DNA from: DSFT01 sp032249175 | GTDB lineage: Bacteria > Hydrothermota > Hydrothermia > LBFQ01 > DSFT01 | Assembly: GCA_032249175.1 (NCBI GenBank) | Contig: JAVVGK010000021.1 | Span: 1-16,463 of the forward strand | DNA length: 16,463 bases | Direction: 5' to 3' | Shown here: one piece after another, positions 1 to 6,815 of the stretch | Numbering within the stretch: position 1 is the first letter of the stretch | How the letters are laid out: each line of letters starts with the position of its first letter | Notes under the pieces: generated by a model | The model's input: only the letters and a program-made list of their open reading frames with translations | Told to the model about the DNA's origin: nothing | Databases searched by the model: none | Program-made: the position numbers and the translations under genes

Positions 1-12
1 TTAAAATTTTAA
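1..12 (+). promoter_or_regulatory. Start-proximal AT palindrome box before the TTG at 15
   Basis: TTAAAATTTTAA sits 2 nt before the TTG start. It matches the core of the box found at six other gene starts here. The upstream part of the box is cut off by the window edge. Confidence 0.4.
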
Positions 13-14
13 GC

Positions 15-1490
15 TTGGAAAAGTTTAAGGATGAATTAGCTTATCAAGTTTACTTGTATATAGAAAATAATCCATTTATTAACATTATGAAATTAAAGAA
101 AATTTTTAAATTGCCCAAATCGTTAATAATAGATAAACTTTCAAGGTATGGATTTAATTCAATTAAATATCCAAATGAAGAATTTGAAATTTTAATAAAG
201 AAGATGATAGCTGAAAGGAATTTTCAAGCAATAAAAGAGATTTTAAATTACAATCTTTTAAAGAAAGAATGGACTTATTTATACGAAAGTATTGAAGATG
301 AATATATTCCATTATTTCACTTACCTCATAAATATAATCATTTAATAGCATTTGGAAAAATTGATTTTAATTTAGGACTAAAAAAAATTAACGATTATAT
401 TCAATTATGCCTAAAATCAAACTATAATTTTTCTTATTATAAATTCTTACTTGTAAAAATTGAAATTTTAAGAAATTTGTCAAGAAAAGATGAAATTTTT
501 GAAATTTATAAAAATGAAAAAAACAATATAAAAAAATTACCTAATTGGCTAAAATATAGAACTTTTGGAATAATTTTAAATTCAAATTGGGATAGAAAAG
601 AAGTCCTAAATGAACTTCTAAAACTATTTGAAAGGCTTTATAATAAACAAAAAGAAGAATGGATTTATAATTTATTAAAAAGTATTTATATTTCAATAGG
701 TTCTATTGACAAGCTTGAAAAATTAAATCCAAGTGATCCAGATATTTATTTTTATGAGGGCAATTTTCGTAAGTTTTTAACTTTTGGACCCAATTCTCAT
801 TATGAGGGAGAAAAAATAGCGTACTTGGTTAAAAAGGCTGTTGCTAATTTGATGGTAGGTAATGAGCTAGCATTTGAATTTAATTTAAGAGAAGTCTCTC
901 GTCTTTGCTCCAGATATAAAATTTCTTATAGAAATTACGAAATGCTTATAAATTTAAAAAGAGCAATATATGATAATTTGAAAATTGAAATTAACTTGAA
1001 TTCTCTTAAAAATTCTCTAAGGATTAAAGATAAGGTTCTTTACTATTTTTTAAAAGGTAGGTTTAATTTAGCTTTTCAATTAGCTAAAAAACATAAAATT
1101 TTAACTCATTTGTACATAAATATGATACTATTTAGAAAAGTTCCAAAAAATTTTAAAAATTCAAAATGTTTAAGAATTATTTCAAGATATTTAAAACTTT
1201 CAAAAACTTTAAAATTATTTGAAAAAGGAAAATTTATTAATTTAAAAGTTGCGAGTAAATCAGTAAAGTTAAGAAAAAATAGCAAAGCTTTTAAGTTTCT
1301 TTTAAGCCTTATAAATTTAAAAGGACACATCAATTTAAATAATTATTATCATTTTAGAAAGAGAGAAGTAAAACGATTGATAAGCTATATCAATAAAAAA
1401 TTTGGTTTTCAAATCATTTCAAAAAACTATAATGATATATTTTTAAGTGTGAAAATTGAAAGGACCCCAAAAGGGGTCCAAAAACAATAA
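15..1490 (+). CDS. Helical (TPR-like) protein with putative winged-helix C-terminus; possible regulator
   Basis: I do not recognise a named family. The 491-residue product is very rich in Lys, Leu, Ile and Asn and is almost entirely helical in character, like a TPR-type solenoid. Residues ~1-75 resemble the N-terminal part of the partial protein at 16123 (shared ENNPF, then similar helices), so the two are probably paralogues. Residues ~415-478 could be a winged-helix DNA-binding domain of the OmpR/BTAD kind, judged only from the hydrophobic pattern. The start is TTG at 15, chosen because a TTAAAATTTTAA box lies at 1-12, the same place as at other starts here. The frame is open to the left edge, so a longer N-terminus, for example the HTH seen in the paralogue, cannot be excluded. 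The last ~10 codons (RTPKGVQKQ) are encoded by a terminator-like hairpin. A transcriptional role is inference. Confidence 0.6.
   Translation: MEKFKDELAYQVYLYIENNPFINIMKLKKIFKLPKSLIIDKLSRYGFNSIKYPNEEFEILIKKMIAERNFQAIKEILNYNLLKKEWTYLYESIEDEYIPLFHLPHKYNHLIAFGKIDFNLGLKKINDYIQLCLKSNYNFSYYKFLLVKIEILRNLSRKDEIFEIYKNEKNNIKKLPNWLKYRTFGIILNSNWDRKEVLNELLKLFERLYNKQKEEWIYNLLKSIYISIGSIDKLEKLNPSDPDIYFYEGNFRKFLTFGPNSHYEGEKIAYLVKKAVANLMVGNELAFEFNLREVSRLCSRYKISYRNYEMLINLKRAIYDNLKIEINLNSLKNSLRIKDKVLYYFLKGRFNLAFQLAKKHKILTHLYINMILFRKVPKNFKNSKCLRIISRYLKLSKTLKLFEKGKFINLKVASKSVKLRKNSKAFKFLLSLINLKGHINLNNYYHFRKREVKRLISYINKKFGFQIISKNYNDIFLSVKIERTPKGVQKQ
1462..1479 (-). terminator. Hairpin terminator after the nitrosocyanin gene
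   Basis: A perfect 7-bp stem, GGACCCC/GGGGTCC, encloses the 4-nt loop AAAA. It lies 17 nt past the stop of the minus-strand copper-protein gene. On the minus strand it is preceded by TTGTTTTT and followed by CTTTCAATTTTC, a weak U tract. The element lies inside the 3' end of the opposing gene, so it may serve both convergent genes. Confidence 0.65.
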
Positions 1491-1496
1491 ATATGC

Positions 1497-1922
1497 TCAT
1501 TCTATTACAGAAAGAGTTCCTGTTAAATGAATGTTCTTAGGATGTAGATTACACCATATTGTGTATGAGCCTACTTTGTTAGCAGTAAATGAAAATTGTT
1601 TTTTCTCCTTTGTCTTCAATGTCCAGTTGACTTCGCTATAACCTTCAATAGAAAGATTCTCAGTTATTGGTGATTCATTTATAATTGTAATATTTACCTT
1701 TGTTCCTTTTTTCACTACGAGATCAGAAGGCTCATTTATAACATTGAATTGACGGACATTCTTTATAGTTACACCCTCAATAGTAGCTTCTGGTATATTC
1801 GTATCGTATGCTCTTATATAGACAGTGAAATTTGCTTCCTTCTTCACAAACTGAGCGGTCAGAAATATGGTGCTTATAGCACCAAACACAATCAGCATCA
1901 TTGTAGTTATGAGATTTTTCAT
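1497..1922 (-). CDS. ncyA: Nitrosocyanin-like red copper protein (cupredoxin fold), exported
   Basis: This 141-residue protein has an N-terminal hydrophobic segment (residues 3-24: signal peptide or anchor) and a cupredoxin domain (~30-141). The end carries C124-x2-H127-x4-H132 (IWCNLHPKNIHLTGTL), with Glu88 in SPITENL. Nitrosocyanin of Nitrosomonas europaea uses exactly this ligand set (Glu, Cys, His, His; Cys+3 and Cys+8). From memory it also shares AYDT-IPE, EGVT-KN-R-FNV-NEP and LVVKKG. Plastocyanin-type proteins have Met in place of H132 and His in place of E88; CuA proteins have two Cys. The native role is uncertain even in ammonia oxidisers; a periplasmic redox or NO-related function is suggested. 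The start at 1922 is chosen over 1946 because AAAGGAGGG lies 6 nt upstream, the only strong Shine-Dalgarno in the window. The start overlaps the upstream stop (ATGA). GC is about 33% by hand count over 1501-1920, somewhat above its neighbours. Confidence 0.9.
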   Translation of the reverse strand: MKNLITTMMLIVFGAISTIFLTAQFVKKEANFTVYIRAYDTNIPEATIEGVTIKNVRQFNVINEPSDLVVKKGTKVNITIINESPITENLSIEGYSEVNWTLKTKEKKQFSFTANKVGSYTIWCNLHPKNIHLTGTLSVIE

Positions 1923-4108
1923 GGTCGCTCCCTCCTTTTTAAACAAGAAGAACTAAAAAGACCTATATAATAATTTCCATTACCGTATATATTTCCAACG
2001 CTATAATTAGAAATATCAATCACTTTACTTATTGAAAATACTACAAAAATTTCTCCTCGGAATTTTGATAAACACTTACCTCTATAATAACAACCATCAT
2101 CATCACCATTACCTGTTAAAACCACTATTTTGTTCAAACTATCCAAACTCTTACTAATATATGCTACTAAAACATCATATAACCCTCCATTATTACAAAA
2201 TAACTTTTTCACATTTCCACCAACATTTTTATAATTATCACTTGAAAAAGCTACTACTAAATCACTATTAATTATTTCAATACCAAAAACATTTGATTCT
2301 TTTCCTTTACTTGATATAATTGCTGTATTGTATAAAGTATCTAAATCATTTGATAATTTTGAAATAAAAACATCAGCATTTCCTACTTCTCCATAATAAA
2401 TCCTATTTATAGCAAAATCATAAGCATTATATGTTATACCACTTACAAAAATTTCATTATTCTCGTCAATAACTATTGAGCTACCATAATCATAAAAACT
2501 ACTACCAAGGACAGCTGTTTTATATAGTTTATCCAAGTTATTGCTTAATTTTACAACAAATACATCTTCAAGCGATGATGAGCCATAAATTTTCTTATTC
2601 TCTGAAAATTCAGCAAATGTAGAAGTAACTGTCCCAACAGCAAATACATTTCCTTCTTTATCTAGTTCTAAATCATTTATTACTTCTGATGATGTACCTG
2701 TAATAATAGCAGTTTTATAAAGGGTGTCTAAATCTATAAATTTATAGCTTTTCTTTTTTAGTTTTAAAATATAAATACCTTTTTTATTAAGTCTTATATT
2801 TGTAAAACCCTCCTTTAAATAACCTTTCATTATAAAATTTCCAGAAATGTCATAAATTTTATAAAAATTATCTTTTTGCTTTGAGATTATTTTAAGGTTA
2901 TAACCATCTATCAAAATTCTTAATTCATCATCACAAAATTCAAATAAATTAACAGCACAAAAATTATTACTGTTATAATTTAAATTAGTTATAGAAGTTG
3001 AAGGGGTAAAAATTGTATTACCAGTATAATAACTATGACTTACTGATTGTCTATTGAGTTGAAAATCCATAGAGGTTAAATTATGATTTTGAAGACCACA
3101 AATATCAGAGAAATTTTCATTTGCTCTTATAAGCAAAAGATCCCAATTATTAACACCTTTAAAATCTGAAATTATGTAAAAATATCCACTTCTATAAACC
3201 GCACTTCTAATGTATTTATTATGAAAACTTTTAAAAATTTTAGATGACAACACATTACCTAAACTATCAAATTTAAAAATAACAATCTGAGCTGAATCAC
3301 CTGTCGCTTTGTAGTTTCCAAAAGCAACATAATTACCATCACTTATCCTTGAAATAAAATTTATATTATTTATTTCATTGTAAGTTTTAGCCCACTTTAC
3401 TTGAAATGGATTTATACTTTTATCAAGTTTTATTATAAATCCTTTTGAGCCTGTTGAGCCACCAATTAAGTAAGAGCTGTCATTATCCTGAACTAAAAAA
3501 TAAGGATAAATTGAAGTAGTAGGCTGGTCTGTTCTTACTAAATAATCAAGAGAAAAATCACCATAAACAATAAACATACCATAAAAATTTGCACTTCTTC
3601 CAACTATTAAATAACCACCTTCAAGTCTTGCCAAACCATTATAAAATGTCATATAAGAAATACTCGTCTCTTGTCTCGTTTTTATAACATTTCCATTCTC
3701 GTCTATTATCAACAATCCCCCATAATAATCAACAACTAAGTAATTCCCATCTTTCAATTTTTCTATTCTGACACCATAAAAAGGACTCTGATAAAGTGCT
3801 ATGTTCTTTTCCCATATTTTTGAACCATTAGTATCAATTTTTGAAACATATAGTAGATTTTGTGATTCTTGTCCCACTATAATGTACTTTCCATCAGAAG
3901 ATTCTATAACATCACCTAATGTTAAGGTTCCTCCTACCTTTTTGACCCATTTTATATTTCCATTTAAATCCATTTTTATGATACTGCCATTACTTACATC
4001 TTGACCAACAATAATTATATCATTAGATGATGTTATCGTTATACCAAGAGCATAATTATCTAAACTATCCCCATAACTATTTACAAAAATAAAGGTTATA
4101 AGCGTCAT
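1919..4108 (-). CDS. Secreted beta-propeller-like protein with internal type IX sorting-like domain and four extra repeats
   Basis: The 729-residue product starts with a short hydrophobic stretch (MTLITFIFVNS), a weak or shortened signal peptide. Residues ~15-385 are repeated blades of the 'GNVLxSKxF / DGNYVAFGNY / IIKLDKS' kind, typical of surface beta-propeller repeat proteins. Residues ~395-458 look like a type A Por/type IX C-terminal sorting domain: KIYDISGNFIMKG, then GIYILKLKKKSYKFI. Such domains normally end the protein. Here four further repeats of about 65 residues follow from residue 459 (units starting LDTLYKTAII, LDKLYKTAVL, LDTLYNTAII, LDSLNKIVVL). The end, SSSCLKRRERP, is simply the translation of the next gene's ribosome-binding site, so the natural C-terminus seems lost. 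The stop overlaps the next start as ATGA. Role: probably a cell-surface or secreted protein; function unknown. An in-frame TAA lies five codons upstream of the ATG, so the start is well bounded. Confidence 0.75.
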   Translation of the reverse strand: MTLITFIFVNSYGDSLDNYALGITITSSNDIIIVGQDVSNGSIIKMDLNGNIKWVKKVGGTLTLGDVIESSDGKYIIVGQESQNLLYVSKIDTNGSKIWEKNIALYQSPFYGVRIEKLKDGNYLVVDYYGGLLIIDENGNVIKTRQETSISYMTFYNGLARLEGGYLIVGRSANFYGMFIVYGDFSLDYLVRTDQPTTSIYPYFLVQDNDSSYLIGGSTGSKGFIIKLDKSINPFQVKWAKTYNEINNINFISRISDGNYVAFGNYKATGDSAQIVIFKFDSLGNVLSSKIFKSFHNKYIRSAVYRSGYFYIISDFKGVNNWDLLLIRANENFSDICGLQNHNLTSMDFQLNRQSVSHSYYTGNTIFTPSTSITNLNYNSNNFCAVNLFEFCDDELRILIDGYNLKIISKQKDNFYKIYDISGNFIMKGYLKEGFTNIRLNKKGIYILKLKKKSYKFIDLDTLYKTAIITGTSSEVINDLELDKEGNVFAVGTVTSTFAEFSENKKIYGSSSLEDVFVVKLSNNLDKLYKTAVLGSSFYDYGSSIVIDENNEIFVSGITYNAYDFAINRIYYGEVGNADVFISKLSNDLDTLYNTAIISSKGKESNVFGIEIINSDLVVAFSSDNYKNVGGNVKKLFCNNGGLYDVLVAYISKSLDSLNKIVVLTGNGDDDGCYYRGKCLSKFRGEIFVVFSISKVIDISNYSVGNIYGNGNYYIGLFSSSCLKRRERP
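1928..1938 (-). promoter_or_regulatory. Strong Shine-Dalgarno of the copper-protein gene
   Basis: On the minus strand AAAAGGAGGGA precedes GCGACC and the ATG at 1922. No other gene start in the window has a comparable purine-rich site. It fixes the ATG at 1922 rather than the upstream ATG at 1946, which lies before the ribosome-binding site. Confidence 0.8.
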
Positions 4109-4148
4109 ACCGAAAATTTTTTAGTTTAAATTGGTACCATTTCAAGTC

Positions 4149-4179
4149 TTATAAGTTATTGATTATGAATAACTTATAA
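4149..4179. repeat. Perfect 12-bp inverted repeat between divergent genes
   Basis: TTATAAGTTATT (4149-4160) and AATAACTTATAA (4168-4179) are perfect inverted copies separated by GATTATG. They lie between the minus-strand secreted protein and plus-strand accD. This could be an operator, or a hairpin. It belongs to a family of similar TTATTGATNATCAATAACTT sequences also seen near 10105, 10283, 10384 and 16055. Confidence 0.6.
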
Positions 4180-4247
4180 AGGCAATTTTTTTAATTTACA
4201 AAATTTTGTTTTGCTTACTACTTTCAAAAATAAACCTTAATGTTATC

Positions 4248-4263
4248 CTTTAAACTTTTAAAA
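4248..4263 (+). promoter_or_regulatory. Start-proximal palindrome box of accD
   Basis: CTTTAAACTTTTAAAA begins 17 nt before the accD ATG and ends directly next to it, leaving no room for a Shine-Dalgarno. It matches the box seen at other gene starts with one central change (AAAC for AAAA). Confidence 0.45.
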
Positions 4264-4264
4264 T

Positions 4265-5098
4265 ATGTTATTTGGTAAAAAAGATAAGAAAATTCCCCAA
4301 ATTACTGAAAAAAGGGAAACTCCTGATAATTTATGGATTAAATGTGATAACTGCTCTGAAATTTTATATAAAAAACATTTAGAGAGAAACTTTTGGATTT
4401 GCTCAAATTGTAATTATCATTTCCGCATAACATCTGAGCAATATATGAATTATTTATTAGATGGTGGAAATTTTATTGAAGAATATCTTACAGATTTAGA
4501 AACAATTGACTTTTTAAATTTTCCTGGTTATAAGGAAAAAATAAAGGAGCTTAAAGAAAAAACAAAATTGAATGAATCTTCACGAGTTGGATATGCGAAA
4601 ATAGACAGTTTTGATGTGATTTTTTTTATAACTGATTTTAGATTCTTGGCAGGCTCAATGGGTGCTGTTCTTGGAGAAAAATTTTTCTTTGGAGCTTTAA
4701 AATCAATAGAGAAAAAAATTCCTTATATTGCTCTTACCTCATCAGGAGGAGGTGCAAGAATGCATGAGGGTATAGTTTCTTTAATGCAAATGGCAAAAAC
4801 AACGCTTGCTGTTCTTGAATTGAAAAAACATTCAATTTTGTATATAAATATCTTAACTGACCCTACTATGGGTGGAGTGATGGCATCATTTGCTGCTCTT
4901 GGAGATATACTAATAGCTGAACCGGGAGCATTACTTGGTTTTGCTGGTCCAAGGGTTATTGAGCAAACAATAAAACAAAAATTACCAGAAGGATTTCAAA
5001 GAAGTGAATTTTTACTAAAAAAGGGTCAATTAGATTTAGTGGTTAATAGAAGTGAATTAAAACAAACAATATCAAAAATTTTAAGAATTCTCTCTTAA
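4265..5098 (+). CDS. accD: Acetyl-CoA carboxylase carboxyltransferase subunit beta
   Basis: AccD transfers the carboxyl group from carboxy-biotin on BCCP to acetyl-CoA, giving malonyl-CoA for fatty acid synthesis, as part of an alpha2beta2 complex with AccA. The 277-residue protein has the N-terminal four-Cys zinc ribbon (C27-x2-C30, C46-x2-C49) and the crotonase-fold core: TSSGGGARMHEG (oxyanion-hole glycines), MGGVMASFAALGD and GFAGPRVIEQTI. LPEGFQRSEFLL near the end is also typical. Length is normal for the family. No accA is visible nearby. It is transcribed alone from a box at 4248. Its last 18 nt overlap the 3' end of ftsX on the other strand, with no terminator between them. Confidence 0.96.
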   Translation: MLFGKKDKKIPQITEKRETPDNLWIKCDNCSEILYKKHLERNFWICSNCNYHFRITSEQYMNYLLDGGNFIEEYLTDLETIDFLNFPGYKEKIKELKEKTKLNESSRVGYAKIDSFDVIFFITDFRFLAGSMGAVLGEKFFFGALKSIEKKIPYIALTSSGGGARMHEGIVSLMQMAKTTLAVLELKKHSILYINILTDPTMGGVMASFAALGDILIAEPGALLGFAGPRVIEQTIKQKLPEGFQRSEFLLKKGQLDLVVNRSELKQTISKILRILS

Positions 5099-5926
5099 AG
5101 CGTTTTCAGATGATAAGAATCCAACCAAAACACCAAATATAACTATTAAAAAGAGAAAAGTATTGGGAAATGGAAAAAGCTTGAAATTAAATAATTTTAA
5201 AATAAATATAAAAGCATTTAAAAAAATAAATGTTAGAATTGAAGGAATTAAACCATAAAGAATCCCCATCAATCTAAATGGAAAATATATTTTAAAATAA
5301 CTAATTCCTGAAAGTTTTAAAATTTCAATCGCAAGTTTATGGTCATTTATTGCGATTTTTACAGCATAAGAACTAATAAAAATAAATGTTAGAAATATAA
5401 TAATAACTAAAAAAATGCTAATTAAAATAAAAGCATTTGAAATTTTTTCAAGTGATACAATCCATTCTTTTCCATAATAAACATCTTCAATTCCATCAAT
5501 CATTTTAATTTTTTTTGAAATTTCTTCTAACAATAAACTTTTTGTCCAATAGATTTTTGGCTTAATAATATAGGAATTTGGAAGCTCATTAATATCAATG
5601 CTTGAAAAAACATCTTTATATTCCCTATAATTATTTATTAGCTCTTCATAAGCTTGTCTATTTGATTTATAATATATTGCTTCAATTCCACTAATTGAAT
5701 TTAAAATTGTTAAAATTTTTATACTATCAAGACTATTAAGGTTTTGTTTTAAGTATGCTTGAATTCTAATTTCCTTTTTAATTTTATTGAGATATTGAAA
5801 TGATTGATATGTAAATAAAATTGTAATACCGAGAATTGAAAACAAAAGAAATGTAGAAGCAATAACAAAAAATGTTAGACTTTTTCTTGAAAATAAGTAT
5901 CTGAAAGTTTCATAAATTAGGAACAT
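5081..5926 (-). CDS. ftsX: Cell-division ABC transporter permease FtsX
   Basis: FtsX pairs with the ATPase FtsE in the inner membrane and relays a signal to peptidoglycan hydrolases at division. The 281-residue protein shows the family topology: TM1 at ~15-38 (SLTFFVIASTFLLFSILGIT), an extracytoplasmic region ~40-165, then three C-terminal TM segments at ~165-192, 213-240 and 248-272. The extracytoplasmic part has the usual pattern, with SISGIEAIYYKSNRQAYEEL and IDGIEDVYYGKEWI. No ftsE lies upstream, where purE is found instead, overlapping by 17 nt (the start ATG lies within the purE 3' end). It is the last gene of the roadblock-purE-ftsX operon and converges on accD. Identification is good; partnership with a distant FtsE is inferred. 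Confidence 0.88.
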   Translation of the reverse strand: MFLIYETFRYLFSRKSLTFFVIASTFLLFSILGITILFTYQSFQYLNKIKKEIRIQAYLKQNLNSLDSIKILTILNSISGIEAIYYKSNRQAYEELINNYREYKDVFSSIDINELPNSYIIKPKIYWTKSLLLEEISKKIKMIDGIEDVYYGKEWIVSLEKISNAFILISIFLVIIIFLTFIFISSYAVKIAINDHKLAIEILKLSGISYFKIYFPFRLMGILYGLIPSILTFIFLNAFIFILKLFNFKLFPFPNTFLFLIVIFGVLVGFLSSENALRENS

Positions 5927-6392
5927 TTTTATTCATTTCTTCAACTTGTTTTTTTAGTTTTTGTGAATAATTTTTCAGTTTTTCTTCAAGCTCTTTATAT
6001 TTTATAGAAAGAATTCTAACTGCTAAAATTCCCGCATTATAACTATTCCCAATTGCAACAGTAGCAACAGGAATACCTTTTGGCATTTGAACAATTGAAT
6101 ATAATGAATCTAAACCATTTAAGTATTTTGTAGGAATTGGAACACCAATCACAGGCAAGTCCGTTAAACTTGCGGTCATACCAGGAAGATGAGCAGAGCC
6201 ACCAGCACCTGCTATTATTACTTCAATTCCTCTTTCTCTTGCAGTTTTAGCATATTCGTACATTCTATCAGGTGTTCTATGAGCTGAAACAATTTCAACC
6301 TCATACTCAATTCCAAATTCTTTTAGAACTTCAATTGCTTCTTTCATATATTCAAAATCTGATAAACTTCCCATAATAATTCCTACTTTCAT
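5910..6392 (-). CDS. purE: N5-carboxyaminoimidazole ribonucleotide mutase PurE (class I)
   Basis: PurE converts N5-CAIR to CAIR in purine biosynthesis (class I, working with PurK). The 160-residue protein has the phosphate-binding MGSLSD (7-12), catalytic-site SAHRTP (36-41, His38), GAGGSAHLPGM (62-72, His68), then VPIPTKYLNGLDSLYSIVQMP and GNSYNAGILA. This pattern is that of class I enzymes. A ~25-residue Lys/Glu-rich tail (KELEEKLKNYSQKLKKQVEE) may extend as a helix. The start codon overlaps the preceding stop (ATGA), implying translational coupling, and the 3' end overlaps ftsX. No purK is visible. GC is higher than in most neighbours because of the Gly/Ala-rich core. Confidence 0.96.
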   Translation of the reverse strand: MKVGIIMGSLSDFEYMKEAIEVLKEFGIEYEVEIVSAHRTPDRMYEYAKTARERGIEVIIAGAGGSAHLPGMTASLTDLPVIGVPIPTKYLNGLDSLYSIVQMPKGIPVATVAIGNSYNAGILAVRILSIKYKELEEKLKNYSQKLKKQVEEMNKNVPNL

Positions 6393-6763
6393 CCTACTAA
6401 TATCATATTTAATTCTTTTAAAGTTTCCTTAATGGCGGAAATAATAACTGAAAGGTTTATAGGATAGCTGAATATAACTCCAATAAAGAATTCATTATTA
6501 TGAAAGGGAACTGCAATAATACCTTTATCTTCACCCTTTATGTATATTTCTTCCATATTTCCCCAATTACTATCTTTTAATAACTTCCAAATTCTATAAA
6601 CTAAATAACTAATTTTTTCACCTGAAATTATATTTTCATCATTTGCGGTTGGAACAATTACGAGAACATTTTCTGAAAGATTTGAAACAATTACAAGCTC
6701 TAAATTTTCAATTACTTTAAGTTTATCAATTAAAACTTTTCTAATATAATGAGATAATTCCAA
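6389..6763 (-). CDS. Possible roadblock/LC7-type small protein
   Basis: This 124-residue protein lacks an obvious signal or membrane segment. The C-terminal half (EEIYIKGEDKGIIAVPFHN, then FFIGVIFSYPINLSVIISAIKETL) follows the strand-strand-helix pattern of roadblock/LC7 (MglB-type) domains, which dimerise and often regulate small Ras-like GTPases. The N-terminal half has a helix and two strands, as expected, but is divergent. The start is TTG at 6763, chosen because the CTTTAAAATTTTG box lies just upstream; an ATG is not available nearby. Its stop overlaps purE (ATGA). It is divergent from era. The family call is tentative. Confidence 0.45.
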   Translation of the reverse strand: MELSHYIRKVLIDKLKVIENLELVIVSNLSENVLVIVPTANDENIISGEKISYLVYRIWKLLKDSNWGNMEEIYIKGEDKGIIAVPFHNNEFFIGVIFSYPINLSVIISAIKETLKELNMILVG

Positions 6764-6767
6764 GTTT

Positions 6768-6780
6768 CAAAATTTTAAAG
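6768..6780 (-). promoter_or_regulatory. Start-proximal box of the purE operon
   Basis: On the minus strand CTTTAAAATTTTG begins 17 nt before the TTG at 6763. It lies back to back with the era box at 6796, only 15 nt away, so the divergent pair has one box per direction. Confidence 0.45.
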
Positions 6781-6795
6781 CAGAGATTTTTTTAC

Positions 6796-6811
6796 CTTTA
6801 AAATTTTAAAG
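6796..6811 (+). promoter_or_regulatory. Start-proximal perfect palindrome box of era
   Basis: CTTTAAAATTTTAAAG is a perfect 16-bp palindrome that begins 20 nt before the era ATG. Read as a -10 region (TAAAAT at 6799-6804), transcription would begin within a few nt of the start codon. Confidence 0.5.
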
Positions 6812-6815
6812 TTTT

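Noticed and set aside
163..1333. Minus-strand frames inside the first gene
   Set aside because: Shadows of an AT-rich, Lys-rich gene; no supporting start context.
1497..1922. Plastocyanin, azurin or cytochrome oxidase CuA assignment
   Set aside because: There is a single Cys, His in place of the axial Met, and Glu in place of the first His; the ligand pattern fits nitrosocyanin.
1497..1946. Start of the copper protein at the upstream ATG (1946)
   Set aside because: That ATG lies before the AAAGGAGGG ribosome-binding site; the ATG at 1922 has correct spacing and gives a proper leader.
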